Below are positions 44,595 to 53,047 of a stretch of DNA of 54,866 nt, in pieces; within the stretch, counting starts at the first letter, position 1, and every line of letters begins with the position of its first letter. The stretch lies in assembly GCA_947459185.1 (NCBI GenBank), contig CANHCU010000008.1, positions 1 to 54,866 of the forward strand. The letters run 5' to 3'. The DNA comes from Planctomycetaceae bacterium. GTDB lineage: Bacteria > Planctomycetota > Planctomycetia > Pirellulales > UBA1268. A model generated the notes under the pieces. That model was not told where the DNA came from. It saw only the letters and a list, made by a program, of their open reading frames with translations, and searched no databases. The position numbers and the translations under genes were made by a program.

Positions 44595-45668
44595 ATGCCC
44601 CACTGCTCGCCCCTTTCGTCAGCCCGCCTGCGGTGGGCCTCGACCTTTGCCGTGGCCGTGGCTGCCGTCGTGGCGACGTGGTGCGGTCCACTGCCAGCAG
44701 CAGAACCGGCGTACCCCCAGGACGAACGGAACTACGCCGTCTTCGACGCGATCTTTCTGCAGCGGAACAACGCCGCCGTCGATCGGCCGGTCGTTGTGGA
44801 TCGCACCGCCCCGAACGTAGCCGTCATCTCGACGGGCGGTCTGCAGAGCACGATCGGCACCGGAGCACGCTTGCTCTACGGAAACTATGGCGAAGACGAC
44901 ATCGGCTGGGAGGTTGGCTATCTGGGCGTGTATGGCATGAACTCCGCCAGCACAGCCACCAGCGCTGGCGGGTCTCTCGAGGCCCCCGATCCCAACTTCG
45001 CCACCCAGTCGGGATTGAACGGCGGCTTTTCCGCGCGGGTCACCGACAACGCCTCGATCAACTCGGCGGAAGTCAACCTCGTCTTCCACGAATACGACGG
45101 CGGCTACAACCGCCGTTCGGGCCGGCCCTGGCAACGTTGCGAGGGCTACGACGGTGGGCACGTTGACTGGATCGGCGGCTTCCGCTGGGCCAACCTCCAG
45201 GACGAGGCAGTTCTGGCGATCCCCCGGGGATCGTCGCCGCAGTCAGCCACCTACACCGTGGATGCGTCCTCGAATCTATTCGCCGCGCAGGTGGGCACCC
45301 GGGGCCGGATGGCCTTCGAACGCTGGGCTGTCGAAGGCTGGATGAAGATCGGCATCGCCGGCACGATGCTCTCCCAGTCGCAGACCCTCTTCGATCCTCT
45401 CCCGCCAACACAGTTTCGAGTTCCAAATCCATCATCCTCCGACAAAGCCGGCATGGGGATGATCGCCGACATGAATCTCTCCGCGATCTATCGCTTCAAC
45501 GAGGTCTGGGGCCTGCGGTTGGGCTACAACCTGCTGTGGCTGACAGGCGTGGCACTGGCTCCGGACCAGTTCGACTTCTCGCCGAGCAGCGTCGGCGGCA
45601 CCAACCTCAATGGCTCAGGCAGCATGTTCCTGAGCGGTGCCAACCTGGGACTCGAGGCCCGCTGGTAG
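44595..45668 (+). CDS. BBP7-like outer-membrane beta-barrel protein
   Basis: A 357-residue paralogue of the barrel at 33521-34681. The signal peptide is WASTFAVAVAAVVATWCG. Shared motifs in the same order are NYAVFDAIFLQRNNA, IGWEVGYLGVYGMN, VDWIGGFRWANLQDEA, ERWAVEGWMKIGIAG and WGLRLGYNLLWLTGVALAPD, ending GANLGLEARW with the barrel-type terminal aromatic. It lacks the Cys-rich insertion of its paralogue (one Cys in the mature part). The ATG at 44595 gives a clean signal peptide; a GTG 14 codons upstream is the alternative. It ends 37 bases before the stop of the convergent FKBP-fusion gene, repeating the arrangement of the first barrel and the giant protein. Confidence 0.78.
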   Translation: MPHCSPLSSARLRWASTFAVAVAAVVATWCGPLPAAEPAYPQDERNYAVFDAIFLQRNNAAVDRPVVVDRTAPNVAVISTGGLQSTIGTGARLLYGNYGEDDIGWEVGYLGVYGMNSASTATSAGGSLEAPDPNFATQSGLNGGFSARVTDNASINSAEVNLVFHEYDGGYNRRSGRPWQRCEGYDGGHVDWIGGFRWANLQDEAVLAIPRGSSPQSATYTVDASSNLFAAQVGTRGRMAFERWAVEGWMKIGIAGTMLSQSQTLFDPLPPTQFRVPNPSSSDKAGMGMIADMNLSAIYRFNEVWGLRLGYNLLWLTGVALAPDQFDFSPSSVGGTNLNGSGSMFLSGANLGLEARW

Positions 45669-45705
45669 CAAAGGGCCACGGGAATCCGCGTCGGACTGCA
45701 CTCGA

Positions 45706-47625
45706 CTACGCGATGGCGTTGAGTTTGACGTAGAAGACGAGCGTCGCGTTGGGCCCGATCTTGGGCGGGCTACCCGCGGCACCATAGGCCAGATTTCCCG
45801 GGATGATGAACTGCGTGATCCCGCCGACCTTCATGGTCTTCAGACCCTCCGTCCAGCCCTTGATCACGCCGTTCAGCGGGAACTGAATGCCCTGATTGCC
45901 ATCGAATCTGGTGCCGTCGAGCAGGAAGCCTTCGTAGTCGACCGTCACCTTGTCAGAGTCCTTTGTCGGACTGGCACCGGTGCCGTCCACCAGCACCTTG
46001 TACTGCAGTCCCGACGCGGTCGTGATCAGCCCCTTGTCCGACCGGAACGCGGCGGCAGACAGCCCCTGTGCACCCGCGATCCCGGCCAGTCCACCCTGCC
46101 GAACGCCTGCGGTGGTGTAGTGCCTCAGCGACGACTCACCGACCCCTCCTTGCACGACATTGAAGCGATCGAGTCGCCCGTCGCCATCGGTATCGATGCC
46201 GGCAGTGACAACCGGAGCACTGCGGGTGGCGAGATCAGAGAAGGCGGCGAAGCGGGCGAGGCGGGTATTGGCTGCCGTGCCCAGGCGACCGTCATAGACC
46301 TCGACGGTCGAACTCCCACCCCGCCCCTGCGACACGATGATATCGGGAATGGAGTCCGCGTTCACCCGGCCAGTCGTCACCGACAAGCTTCCACTGGCGG
46401 TGCCGCTGAATGGCCGAATCGTGTCAACCACGGCGGGCACCGAGTTCAACACGTCATACACCCGCACGACCGGTCGCATGCCGGCGCCACTTACCACCAC
46501 GAGTTCCGCCTTGGCGTCCTGACGCAGGGCATCCACCACCCGTCCGCCAGTCACCGTGCCGAAGTCGGCGGCCGCGATCGCGGCGCCGCCGGTGCCGGTG
46601 CGGAATGGCACGAACGAACGCAAGAGCGTCAGCGGGCCGGTCGCAGCCGCCGGCGTGGACTCATAGACCTTCACCTCACCGGTGCCGAACGACTTGCTGA
46701 CCGCGACATCGTTCAGCCCGTCGCCGGTGAAATCACCCACGGCCACATTGAGGCCCCGGTCGTATGCCGCACCGAAGGGCTGCAGGCTGTAGCGGGCATC
46801 CTTGACGAGCGTCACCGTTCCATCCGAAGCGACGTTCTGCTGGAAGACCACCAGTTCGCCAACGCGTCCATAGTTGGGAACGGCGAGCAGTTCGACCTTG
46901 CCGTCACCGTTGAGATCGCCGAGCGCCGTCCGCACGCCTGTCTTGAAATCGGGTTCAAAGGCAAACGCCTGGGCAATCAATGTCCCCGTGGCGGGATTCA
47001 CCAGCCGCACCAGCGACGTGCTCGACCAGCCGGCGTCGTCCGCAACGGCTACCGACTTCGGGACGAACCGGTCGGTGTCGGTGGCCGAGTTGTTTGCGGT
47101 GTTCGTTTCACCGCTGGCTGCTGCCACGGTGGCCGAGCTCACGAGGTCTCCCGTTGCTGCGGAACCAACGTTGGCGATGATCGTGAACACTGCCTTGCCG
47201 TTAGCAGGGAGCGTGACCTTGGTATTCAGATCGCCGGCGCCCACGGCGGTCCCCGTGGCGCCGCCCGTAAAGGCAGCTGTCCAAGTCTTCTGCGTGATGG
47301 CATTCGCCAGCGATGTCGTCAGCACCGCATCGGTGGCGGTGGCATCTCCCTTGTTCTCGAGGGTGAGCGTGTAGACGACCTGCGAGGCGGGTGAGTAGAA
47401 GGTCTTGTCAACGTTGGCGGCGATGTTGTCGTTGAACGCCAGCACCAGATCGGCCGCCATCAGGCTCCGCTGCTCAAGTTGCTCAAGGTCGCCGAACCCC
47501 AGGCCCAGCCGCTCCCAGACCCCGAGGCCACGAGAACGTGCTCGCAGGGTGCCTCTCCGCGCGCGGCGGGAACGCCCCACGCCTGCAGCGGATGATCGGT
47601 TCGGAAAAAGCGAGAGCATGACCAT
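45706..47625 (-). CDS. LE-x-R surface protein with DUF11, VCBS-like propeller and C-terminal FKBP domain
   Basis: A 639-residue exported protein. The N-terminus is basic, then [20 protein letters not shown] gives the LE-x-R motif. A DUF11-like domain follows ([20 protein letters not shown]), then a propeller with calcium-type loops ([35 protein letters not shown]) related to the C-terminus of the giant protein. The last 105 residues are an FKBP-type peptidyl-prolyl isomerase: [25 protein letters not shown], then IPGNLAYG, with the active-site Tyr, Phe-Asp, Val-Ile, Trp and Tyr in place. Start ATG at 47625 with GGAG eight bases upstream. The isomerase would act outside the cytoplasm, perhaps on the proline-rich repeat proteins. 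Confidence 0.85.
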   Translation of the reverse strand: MVMLSLFPNRSSAAGVGRSRRARRGTLRARSRGLGVWERLGLGFGDLEQLEQRSLMAADLVLAFNDNIAANVDKTFYSPASQVVYTLTLENKGDATATDAVLTTSLANAITQKTWTAAFTGGATGTAVGAGDLNTKVTLPANGKAVFTIIANVGSAATGDLVSSATVAAASGETNTANNSATDTDRFVPKSVAVADDAGWSSTSLVRLVNPATGTLIAQAFAFEPDFKTGVRTALGDLNGDGKVELLAVPNYGRVGELVVFQQNVASDGTVTLVKDARYSLQPFGAAYDRGLNVAVGDFTGDGLNDVAVSKSFGTGEVKVYESTPAAATGPLTLLRSFVPFRTGTGGAAIAAADFGTVTGGRVVDALRQDAKAELVVVSGAGMRPVVRVYDVLNSVPAVVDTIRPFSGTASGSLSVTTGRVNADSIPDIIVSQGRGGSSTVEVYDGRLGTAANTRLARFAAFSDLATRSAPVVTAGIDTDGDGRLDRFNVVQGGVGESSLRHYTTAGVRQGGLAGIAGAQGLSAAAFRSDKGLITTASGLQYKVLVDGTGASPTKDSDKVTVDYEGFLLDGTRFDGNQGIQFPLNGVIKGWTEGLKTMKVGGITQFIIPGNLAYGAAGSPPKIGPNATLVFYVKLNAIA

Positions 47626-47716
47626 GAGATAACTCCGAGAGAGACGATCGACATCTCTACGCTCAGAAGTACCCCATGGTTCACAAAGGGTCAAATTTTC
47701 GGTCTTTTCCGATCAT

Positions 47717-48976
47717 TCAACCGGCGACCGCAGGCTCTTTGGTCGCCATTTCGGCAGCCTGCATCTCGTCCATGAGCGGCCAGAGAGAGTCGATGTCGGG
47801 CTTGAACAGGTCGCCGATCAGCACGTCGGTGATCAGCCCCTTGCGGTCGGGATGCTCCCGGACGAACTTGCCGAAGTTCAGCCCGTCGTAGAACTGGCAG
47901 ACGAGCTTCCGCATCCGGTCCATCGCGGCGATATAGCCGGGGCCCCAGGTGCCAAGCTTGGCCGCCGAGGTGTCACCGGCGGTGAGTCCGGCGGTGATGG
48001 CGTCTGCCGCCTGAGCCCCCGAAATCAGCGCCAGCAGAATGCCCGAGGAGTAGAGCGGGTCGAGGAAGCCGAAGGCATCGCCCACCAGCACCCAGCCATC
48101 TCCGGCGACTTGCCGGGAGCGGTAGGAGTATTCCTTGGCGGCACTGAACGGCGCCACTCGGCCGGCATTCGCTATCCGCGGCTGCACGCCCGGGCAACGC
48201 TCCACTTCCTCGAAATAGATCGTTTCCAGTTCCTTCGAATCCCGGCCCTTAAAGAGATAGTCGAAGGGCGCGACCACGCCCACGCTGACAAGGTCGTCCT
48301 GCAGCGGGATGTACCAGAACCAGCCGATCTTGCCCTTTGTTTGCATCACGAGGGTCGCCCCCTCGTCGCGGCCGGCGTCCCGCTTTGCCCCCTTCCAGTA
48401 GGTCCAGATGGCGGCCTTCTTGAGCACCGGGTCCCACTCCCGCAGGCCCAGCCGATCCTGGATCAGGCAGCTCTGGCCGGCGGCATCGACGACCACCGTG
48501 CTGCGGATCTCCCGCTCCACGCCCGCCTCGTCGATCGCCCGCACGCCCACCGCCCGGCCACCCTCGAAGAGCACGTCGAGCACGCGAATGCCTTCCTGCA
48601 CATCGACACCATGCTCGCGGGCATTGTCGAGCATCATCTGGTCGAATTCGGCCCGCGTCACCTGCCAGGTCTGCGAGCTTGCATGCGGCTTGTAATCGCC
48701 GAAGTAGAAGGGCTCGGAGAGCTTTCCCTGCTCGGTGACGAACTGCACGCTGTGCTTTTCGACAAACCGGCTCCCCTGCAACTTGGCGAGCATGCCGAGC
48801 CGCTTGAGCACCCAGAACGTCTCGGGGATCAACGATTCGCCGATGTGATAGCGGGGGAACCGCTCCCGCTCGAGCAATTGCACCCGAAAGCCAGCCTTGG
48901 CGACGAGCGTGGCGACCGTGGCCCCGGACGGGCCACCACCGATCACCACCACATCGGGCCGCACAGCGTCGATCAT
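47717..48976 (-). CDS. Flavin-dependent halogenase-like FAD oxidoreductase
   Basis: A 419-residue FAD enzyme. The N-terminal VVVIGGGPSGATVATL is the GxGxxG FAD site. It has ERFPRYHIGESLIPETF, then FVEKHSVQF with a Lys where halogenases carry their catalytic Lys, and GWFWYIPLQDD, which matches the WxWxIP motif of flavin-dependent halogenases. The later VGDAFGFLDPLYSSGI fits the FxDPxxSSG signature. The closest pattern I recall is that of CmlS-type halogenases. The start follows a perfect AAGGAGG. No NRPS, PKS or tailoring genes surround it, and many planctomycete relatives are annotated only as oxidoreductases. A geranylgeranyl-reductase-like function is the main alternative. Confidence 0.78.
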   Translation of the reverse strand: MIDAVRPDVVVIGGGPSGATVATLVAKAGFRVQLLERERFPRYHIGESLIPETFWVLKRLGMLAKLQGSRFVEKHSVQFVTEQGKLSEPFYFGDYKPHASSQTWQVTRAEFDQMMLDNAREHGVDVQEGIRVLDVLFEGGRAVGVRAIDEAGVEREIRSTVVVDAAGQSCLIQDRLGLREWDPVLKKAAIWTYWKGAKRDAGRDEGATLVMQTKGKIGWFWYIPLQDDLVSVGVVAPFDYLFKGRDSKELETIYFEEVERCPGVQPRIANAGRVAPFSAAKEYSYRSRQVAGDGWVLVGDAFGFLDPLYSSGILLALISGAQAADAITAGLTAGDTSAAKLGTWGPGYIAAMDRMRKLVCQFYDGLNFGKFVREHPDRKGLITDVLIGDLFKPDIDSLWPLMDEMQAAEMATKEPAVAG

Positions 48977-49056
48977 GATCTGGCCTCCTTCGGGGACTCT
49001 GCTCTTTTATAGCATCGTCAGAAGGGCCAGACAGGGTCGAAAAGATCGCAGAACGG

Positions 49057-51627
49057 TCACTTTTGCCGCTGGAATTCCAGCGGCTTGGCTTCATTGGGGG
49101 CCCCAACGAGCGTGAAGTCGAAGGCGTCGGCCCCCTTTGACTTCACGTTGCCCACCATGGAGCCCGCCTTCTCGGTATTGAGCGCAATCGCGTCGCGGGC
49201 CGTTTCCACAGTGCCCGAAAGTTCGACCGGCGGCCGGCCGGCTGGCGTGGCCTTCCAGGTGAACTTCGAATCCTCCGTGATCGACAGCATCACGGTGTCC
49301 TTGCCACTGACGGCCTTCCAGGTTCCCACGAGGTCGGTCTCGGGGCCGGCCGGAGCCGCGGTGGCTGCTGGTGAAGCAGCGGCGGACGGGCTGGCCGGCT
49401 GGTCCGCCTCCGCCTTCGGTTCCTCCGGCGGCGTAATTGCCTCGAGCAAACGCTTGGCGACCAGGTCGCCCGGCTGCTTCGCCACGACCACCTTGAGAGC
49501 CTCCGCCGCCATGTCTGCATGGCCGCCTACCAGGTAGTGATAGGCCAGCACAAAGTGGCCCGACGCACTGTCGGGATTGGCGCGACAGAAGTCTTCGAGC
49601 TTACGGAGGTGCGCCGTGTAGGCATCGACCGATCCGTAGACGTTGCTGATCGTCGTCCAGTCCATGCCCGGAGCGGACACGAGCACGGAGTTGAGCGTGG
49701 CCGCCGCCTCGGGATAGCGACCGAGCGCGAAGAGCGTGAGCGCCCGCACCTCGTGGATCACCGAATCCTTGGGCGAAGCCTTCACAGCCCGATCAAAGCC
49801 AGCGAGCGCTCCGGAATAGTCACCCGCCTTGAACTTGGCCAGCGCGTCGTCAACCGCCGCATTCGCCTCGTTGTTGACCGGCGCGGCCGTCGCGTTGCCA
49901 CCGGCTCCGGCACCACCGGCCGCCGTGCCGCCCACGCCACCCTGGGCGTCGGTGGCGTTCGAAAGGTCGCCGTCGTTGGTGATGTAGTTGTTCACCACCA
50001 CTGGCTGGGAGTAGTCGTAGGGAGACGAGGCCACGACCGCGGACGGAATTGAGGAGTAGTAGGGGTTCACATAGCCAGCGCCGCCGTAGCCCATGCTCCC
50101 GTAGCCGAGGCCCCAGCCGCCGATCGTGGACGCGAGGCCCCACGTTGCGGCGCCAAAGGCAAGGGGCGCCCACCAGCCGCCGCCATAGTTGTTGCCCCAG
50201 TTCCCGTTCCAGCAGCCGCTATACCAGCCGCCGTAGTGCGGATTGACGAAGCCGTTGTTCCAGTTGTTGGCCCAGCCGCCACCGTAGCCGCCGCCCCAGC
50301 CGCCGCCCCAGCCGCCACCGTAACCACCGCCATACCCGCCGCCCGGATAGCCCCAGCGGCCGCCGTAACCACCACCGTTGACGTTGATGTTGTTGAAGTT
50401 GTTGTTGCCGCCGATGGAGTTGCCAATGTTGTTGCCACTGCCATTGCCGATCCCGTTCCCAATGCCATTGCCAATGCCATTGCCAACGTTGTTGCCGATA
50501 CCATTGCCGATGCCGGGGCGATTGCCACCAATGCCAGGCCGCCCCGGACGATCACCACCGATACCGGGCCGGTTCCCGTTCAGGCCACCACCCCCGATCT
50601 GACCGGGAAGCGTCGTGGGACGGTTTCCACCGCCGATGCCGGGACGATTGCCTCCACCGAGTCCACCTCCACCCGCGAGTCCACCGCCACCGCCAGGGCC
50701 AACCTGACCGGGGAGCGTCGTGGGCCGATTCCCGCCACCCACGCCAGGACGATTTCCACCCGCGAGTCCACCACCACCGCCAGTGCCGGGACCAATCTGG
50801 CCGGGCAAGGTTGTCGGGCGGTTCGGTCCGCCGCCGGCCAACCCACCACCGCCGAGGCCCGGCGCCGGAAAGGGCTTGGTGGTCGGCATGCCGCCGAGGC
50901 TGGGCCGATCAAGGGGCCGCGTTGACAGACCGGGACGGCTGCCTGCTCCGCCCGCCATGCCAGGAAGCGTCGTGGCACCGCCGGGGCCGATGCCGCCAGG
51001 GCGCTGCCCCGTGCCCATCCCACCGGGACGCTGACCAGGCTGGGGAAAGGCGGCCGCCGGCCGATTGGCAAAACCACCACCAGGCCGACTGGCTGCGCCG
51101 CCGTTCAGCCCACCCGGCAGACCAGCCGGCCGATTGAGACCGCCCAGTCCGCCACCGGGTTGCGAGCCTGGCCGGTTCATGCCACCGCCCGCCAGGCCTG
51201 GCGTGCCGCCCGGCCGCATCGTGCCCAGGCCCGGCCGCGGTGATCCCATGCCCGGTCGCTGCTGCATTCCGGGGGCTGGTCGAATCCCGGCACTCGGCAG
51301 CGATGGCCGCGACATGTTGGGCGCACCGCCCATGTTGGGCCGCTGGAAATTCGGCCGCTGCGCCTGCATGCCACCCATGTTGGGCCGCTGCATCTGGGGC
51401 CGCTGTTGCATCTGCGGCCGCGCCTGCATTTGTGGCCGGGCCTGCTGCGGGCGGGACTGCATCTGCGGCCGCTGCATCGACGACGCCGGACGTGCCATCG
51501 GGGCCGCCGGACGCGACATCGCCGGTCGGCCGCCGCCCGCGCCTCCCCGGCCACGCTGCGCGCCGTGCCCCACAACGGGAGCGGCAACGAGCACCATCAC
51601 GCAGGCATAAGCAAGCAATCGTCGCAT
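49057..51627 (-). CDS. Secreted Gly/Pro-rich low-complexity protein with TPR-like domain
   Basis: An 856-residue exported protein, signal RRLLAYACVMVLVAAPVVGH. Residues about 25-100 are Met/Gln/Pro/Arg-rich (RPQMQ repeats), and 100-390 are Gly/Pro-rich with three NRPTTLPGQ repeats. Residues 390-530 are Gly/Asn/Tyr/Trp-rich (GIGNGIGN, GGGYGGGWGGGW). A hydrophobic Gly-rich stretch follows (WWAPLAFGAATWGLASTIGG), then a TPR-like region from AAVDDALAKFKAGDYSGALA to VVVAKQPGDLVAKRLLEAI. The end is a beta domain with LVGTWKAVSGKDTVMLSI, like small lipid/lipocalin-type folds. The start ATG follows AGGGTGA. The composition is typical of surface or matrix proteins. The function is unknown. Confidence 0.72.
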   Translation of the reverse strand: MRRLLAYACVMVLVAAPVVGHGAQRGRGGAGGGRPAMSRPAAPMARPASSMQRPQMQSRPQQARPQMQARPQMQQRPQMQRPNMGGMQAQRPNFQRPNMGGAPNMSRPSLPSAGIRPAPGMQQRPGMGSPRPGLGTMRPGGTPGLAGGGMNRPGSQPGGGLGGLNRPAGLPGGLNGGAASRPGGGFANRPAAAFPQPGQRPGGMGTGQRPGGIGPGGATTLPGMAGGAGSRPGLSTRPLDRPSLGGMPTTKPFPAPGLGGGGLAGGGPNRPTTLPGQIGPGTGGGGGLAGGNRPGVGGGNRPTTLPGQVGPGGGGGLAGGGGLGGGNRPGIGGGNRPTTLPGQIGGGGLNGNRPGIGGDRPGRPGIGGNRPGIGNGIGNNVGNGIGNGIGNGIGNGSGNNIGNSIGGNNNFNNINVNGGGYGGRWGYPGGGYGGGYGGGWGGGWGGGYGGGWANNWNNGFVNPHYGGWYSGCWNGNWGNNYGGGWWAPLAFGAATWGLASTIGGWGLGYGSMGYGGAGYVNPYYSSIPSAVVASSPYDYSQPVVVNNYITNDGDLSNATDAQGGVGGTAAGGAGAGGNATAAPVNNEANAAVDDALAKFKAGDYSGALAGFDRAVKASPKDSVIHEVRALTLFALGRYPEAAATLNSVLVSAPGMDWTTISNVYGSVDAYTAHLRKLEDFCRANPDSASGHFVLAYHYLVGGHADMAAEALKVVVAKQPGDLVAKRLLEAITPPEEPKAEADQPASPSAAASPAATAAPAGPETDLVGTWKAVSGKDTVMLSITEDSKFTWKATPAGRPPVELSGTVETARDAIALNTEKAGSMVGNVKSKGADAFDFTLVGAPNEAKPLEFQRQK
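50236..51507 (-). repeat. Low-complexity coding repeats (Gly/Asn/Pro/Gln)
   Basis: Within the glycine-rich protein gene the DNA is a mosaic of short repeats. CCAATGCCATTG-type units encoding GIGN lie near 50440-50520. Units encoding NRPTTLPGQ lie near 50600, 50715 and 50815, and RPQMQ-coding units at 51380-51480. They are in-frame and coding, without the fixed spacing of a CRISPR array. Confidence 0.8.
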
Positions 51628-51752
51628 TCCAGTCACCCTTTCGAAGAAACCGAGTCGGTTTTTTGAGACGCTGTCCGCCACCCTCTGCGAATCACACTGC
51701 CAGGCACGGCACACACGGTGCCGCACTCCGGCAGCACCACTCTGCCCCGCCA

Positions 51753-52811
51753 TCACTTCCCCGCTGGCACCACCACCGGTGTGGCCGCGGGCTTCGCTGC
51801 CGCCGCCGCACCCGGCTGGGGCGGCTTCCGCGCGATCACGAGTTCGAAGTCGGGCTCCTCGCCACCGGCCACGATCCGATCGGTGCTCCGCACGACAAAG
51901 TGGTCTTGGTCCTTGACGACAAACGTCACGGTCGCGGATGCCGTGCTGGCATCAGGCATCGTGGCTTCCGTCTTGGCCACCCAGCCGTTGTCAATTGGGG
52001 TCCACTCGCCGTGACTGAATCCACCGTCCGAGTCGAACGTCCAAGAGCGGAGCACGCCCTCCACGGGATCCCAGCCGATTCGCTGCGCACTCTTCGATTC
52101 GGGTTGTCCACCGACGCTGAGCACGTAGTCGCCCAGAATGTAATTGCCGTCCTCGCTCCAACGGTAGCTGATCGCCGTGCGTCCCTCCGGGCTCTCATCC
52201 ACCCAGTCGCCAACGAGGAACGACAGCGGCTGGAGCATCTCCTCTGCCGTCGGGGCCGGATCATCGGCAAACTCGCGATACGATGCGATTGGCCACTTGT
52301 CGCCCACCTTGTCGCGGACGGCGATATACCGCATCTGGGCCTCCGCCGCGCCCGCCTCGGCGGTGATCTGCCGGACACCTTCCTCGACCGCGAGGCTGTC
52401 TCCGATCGAACGGACAGAGGTCACCTCCATCGCCATCGCAGCCTTGGGAAACTTCTCGAAGAATGCCTTGAAGAGCGCGGTGATCTCGGCCCGGCCGGTG
52501 TAGACGTTGCCATTCTCGTCAACGAGCTCACCCTTCTCCATGAAGAGGGCCGCCACCCCGGCCGGATCGCCGGCGTTGAAGGCCTTGACGGTGGCCTCCA
52601 TCTCGCGGCCGATCATCGCTGCGAACTCAGGTGAGGCAGCCACATCGGCAGGCCCAGCAGCCACGCCAGCAGCCACGTCCGCGGCCTTCGCCGGCACGAC
52701 CACTGATTGCACCTCGGCGCCGACCATGACGCCCGCCGGCATGAGCGCGGCCAGGAGCAACCACTCCGCCCCCTGCCGTCCACTTCCGAGGCCCGTTTTG
52801 ACCACGTTCAT
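51753..52811 (-). CDS. Secreted SnoaL/NTF2-like protein
   Basis: A 352-residue exported protein, signal EWLLLAALMPAGVMVGAEVQ. Residues about 70-190 match the SgcJ/EcaC NTF2-like fold: MIGREMEATVKAFNAGDPAG, VAALFMEKGELVDENGNVYT, ALFKAFFEKFPKAAMAMEV. The C-terminal half resembles a DUF1579-type domain with FLVGDWVDESPEGRTAISYR and WTFDSDGGFSHGEW. The tail is Ala/Pro-rich. The ATG at 52811 gives a normal signal peptide; upstream in-frame codons do not. It is encoded 125 bases upstream of the glycine-rich protein, whose end also has a VGTW motif, so they may work on similar ligands outside the cytoplasm. Confidence 0.78.
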   Translation of the reverse strand: MNVVKTGLGSGRQGAEWLLLAALMPAGVMVGAEVQSVVVPAKAADVAAGVAAGPADVAASPEFAAMIGREMEATVKAFNAGDPAGVAALFMEKGELVDENGNVYTGRAEITALFKAFFEKFPKAAMAMEVTSVRSIGDSLAVEEGVRQITAEAGAAEAQMRYIAVRDKVGDKWPIASYREFADDPAPTAEEMLQPLSFLVGDWVDESPEGRTAISYRWSEDGNYILGDYVLSVGGQPESKSAQRIGWDPVEGVLRSWTFDSDGGFSHGEWTPIDNGWVAKTEATMPDASTASATVTFVVKDQDHFVVRSTDRIVAGGEEPDFELVIARKPPQPGAAAAAKPAATPVVVPAGK

Positions 52812-52844
52812 ACTGCCCTCGTCTTCAGTTTCGATTGGTAGGAG

Positions 52845-52875
52845 GAAATCCCTGGAGGGATCGAAATCCCTGGAG
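52845..52875. repeat. Short tandem repeat upstream of NTF2-like gene
   Basis: GAAATCCCTGGAG occurs at 52845-52857 and 52863-52875 with an 18-base period, in the leader of the minus-strand NTF2-like gene. It may be an operator pair or chance. Nothing else supports a function. Confidence 0.35.
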
Positions 52876-52952
52876 CGACTAGCGGAACATTTTCCTCGCC
52901 CGCTTGCAAGCAATGCGTGCAAACCCACGGAGTTTCACTCGCCCCCTGAGGG

Positions 52953-52999
52953 TTGCCTGCTTTCTGTACCAACGGGTAGATTTTGCTCCCACAATTGTG
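52953..52999 (+). promoter_or_regulatory. Possible mscL promoter with palindromic site
   Basis: TTGCCT at 52953-52958 and TAGATT at 52977-52982 are 18 bases apart and each matches the sigma-70 consensus at four of six positions. The perfect 10-bp palindrome CACAATTGTG at 52990-52999 lies just downstream, near the expected transcription start, and 48 bases before the mscL ATG. This is a plausible repressor-type arrangement. The promoter match is modest. Confidence 0.3.
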
Positions 53000-53047
53000 A
53001 CCGATGTGCGACCCCGCCCACGACTCAGACCACGCTAGGAGTATCCC

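Noticed and set aside
45637-47394. 585-codon plus-strand frame opposite the FKBP-fusion gene
   Set aside because: No recognisable motif, and a composition dominated by Arg/His/Gly; the opposite frame has clear DUF11, propeller and FKBP signatures.
47717-48976. Possible halogenated natural-product gene cluster around the halogenase-like gene
   Set aside because: Neighbours encode a Gly-rich TPR protein, NTF2-like protein, MscL and the FKBP fusion; no NRPS, PKS, prenyltransferase or resistance gene is nearby.
50236-51507. Regularly repeated short units, considered as a CRISPR array
   Set aside because: The repeats are in-frame, variable in spacing and encode Gly/Pro/Asn low complexity inside an intact gene; there are no unique spacers of fixed length and no cas genes.
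51240-52634. 464-codon plus-strand frame spanning the Gly-rich and NTF2-like genes
   Set aside because: It crosses two well-supported minus-strand genes and shows no family features.
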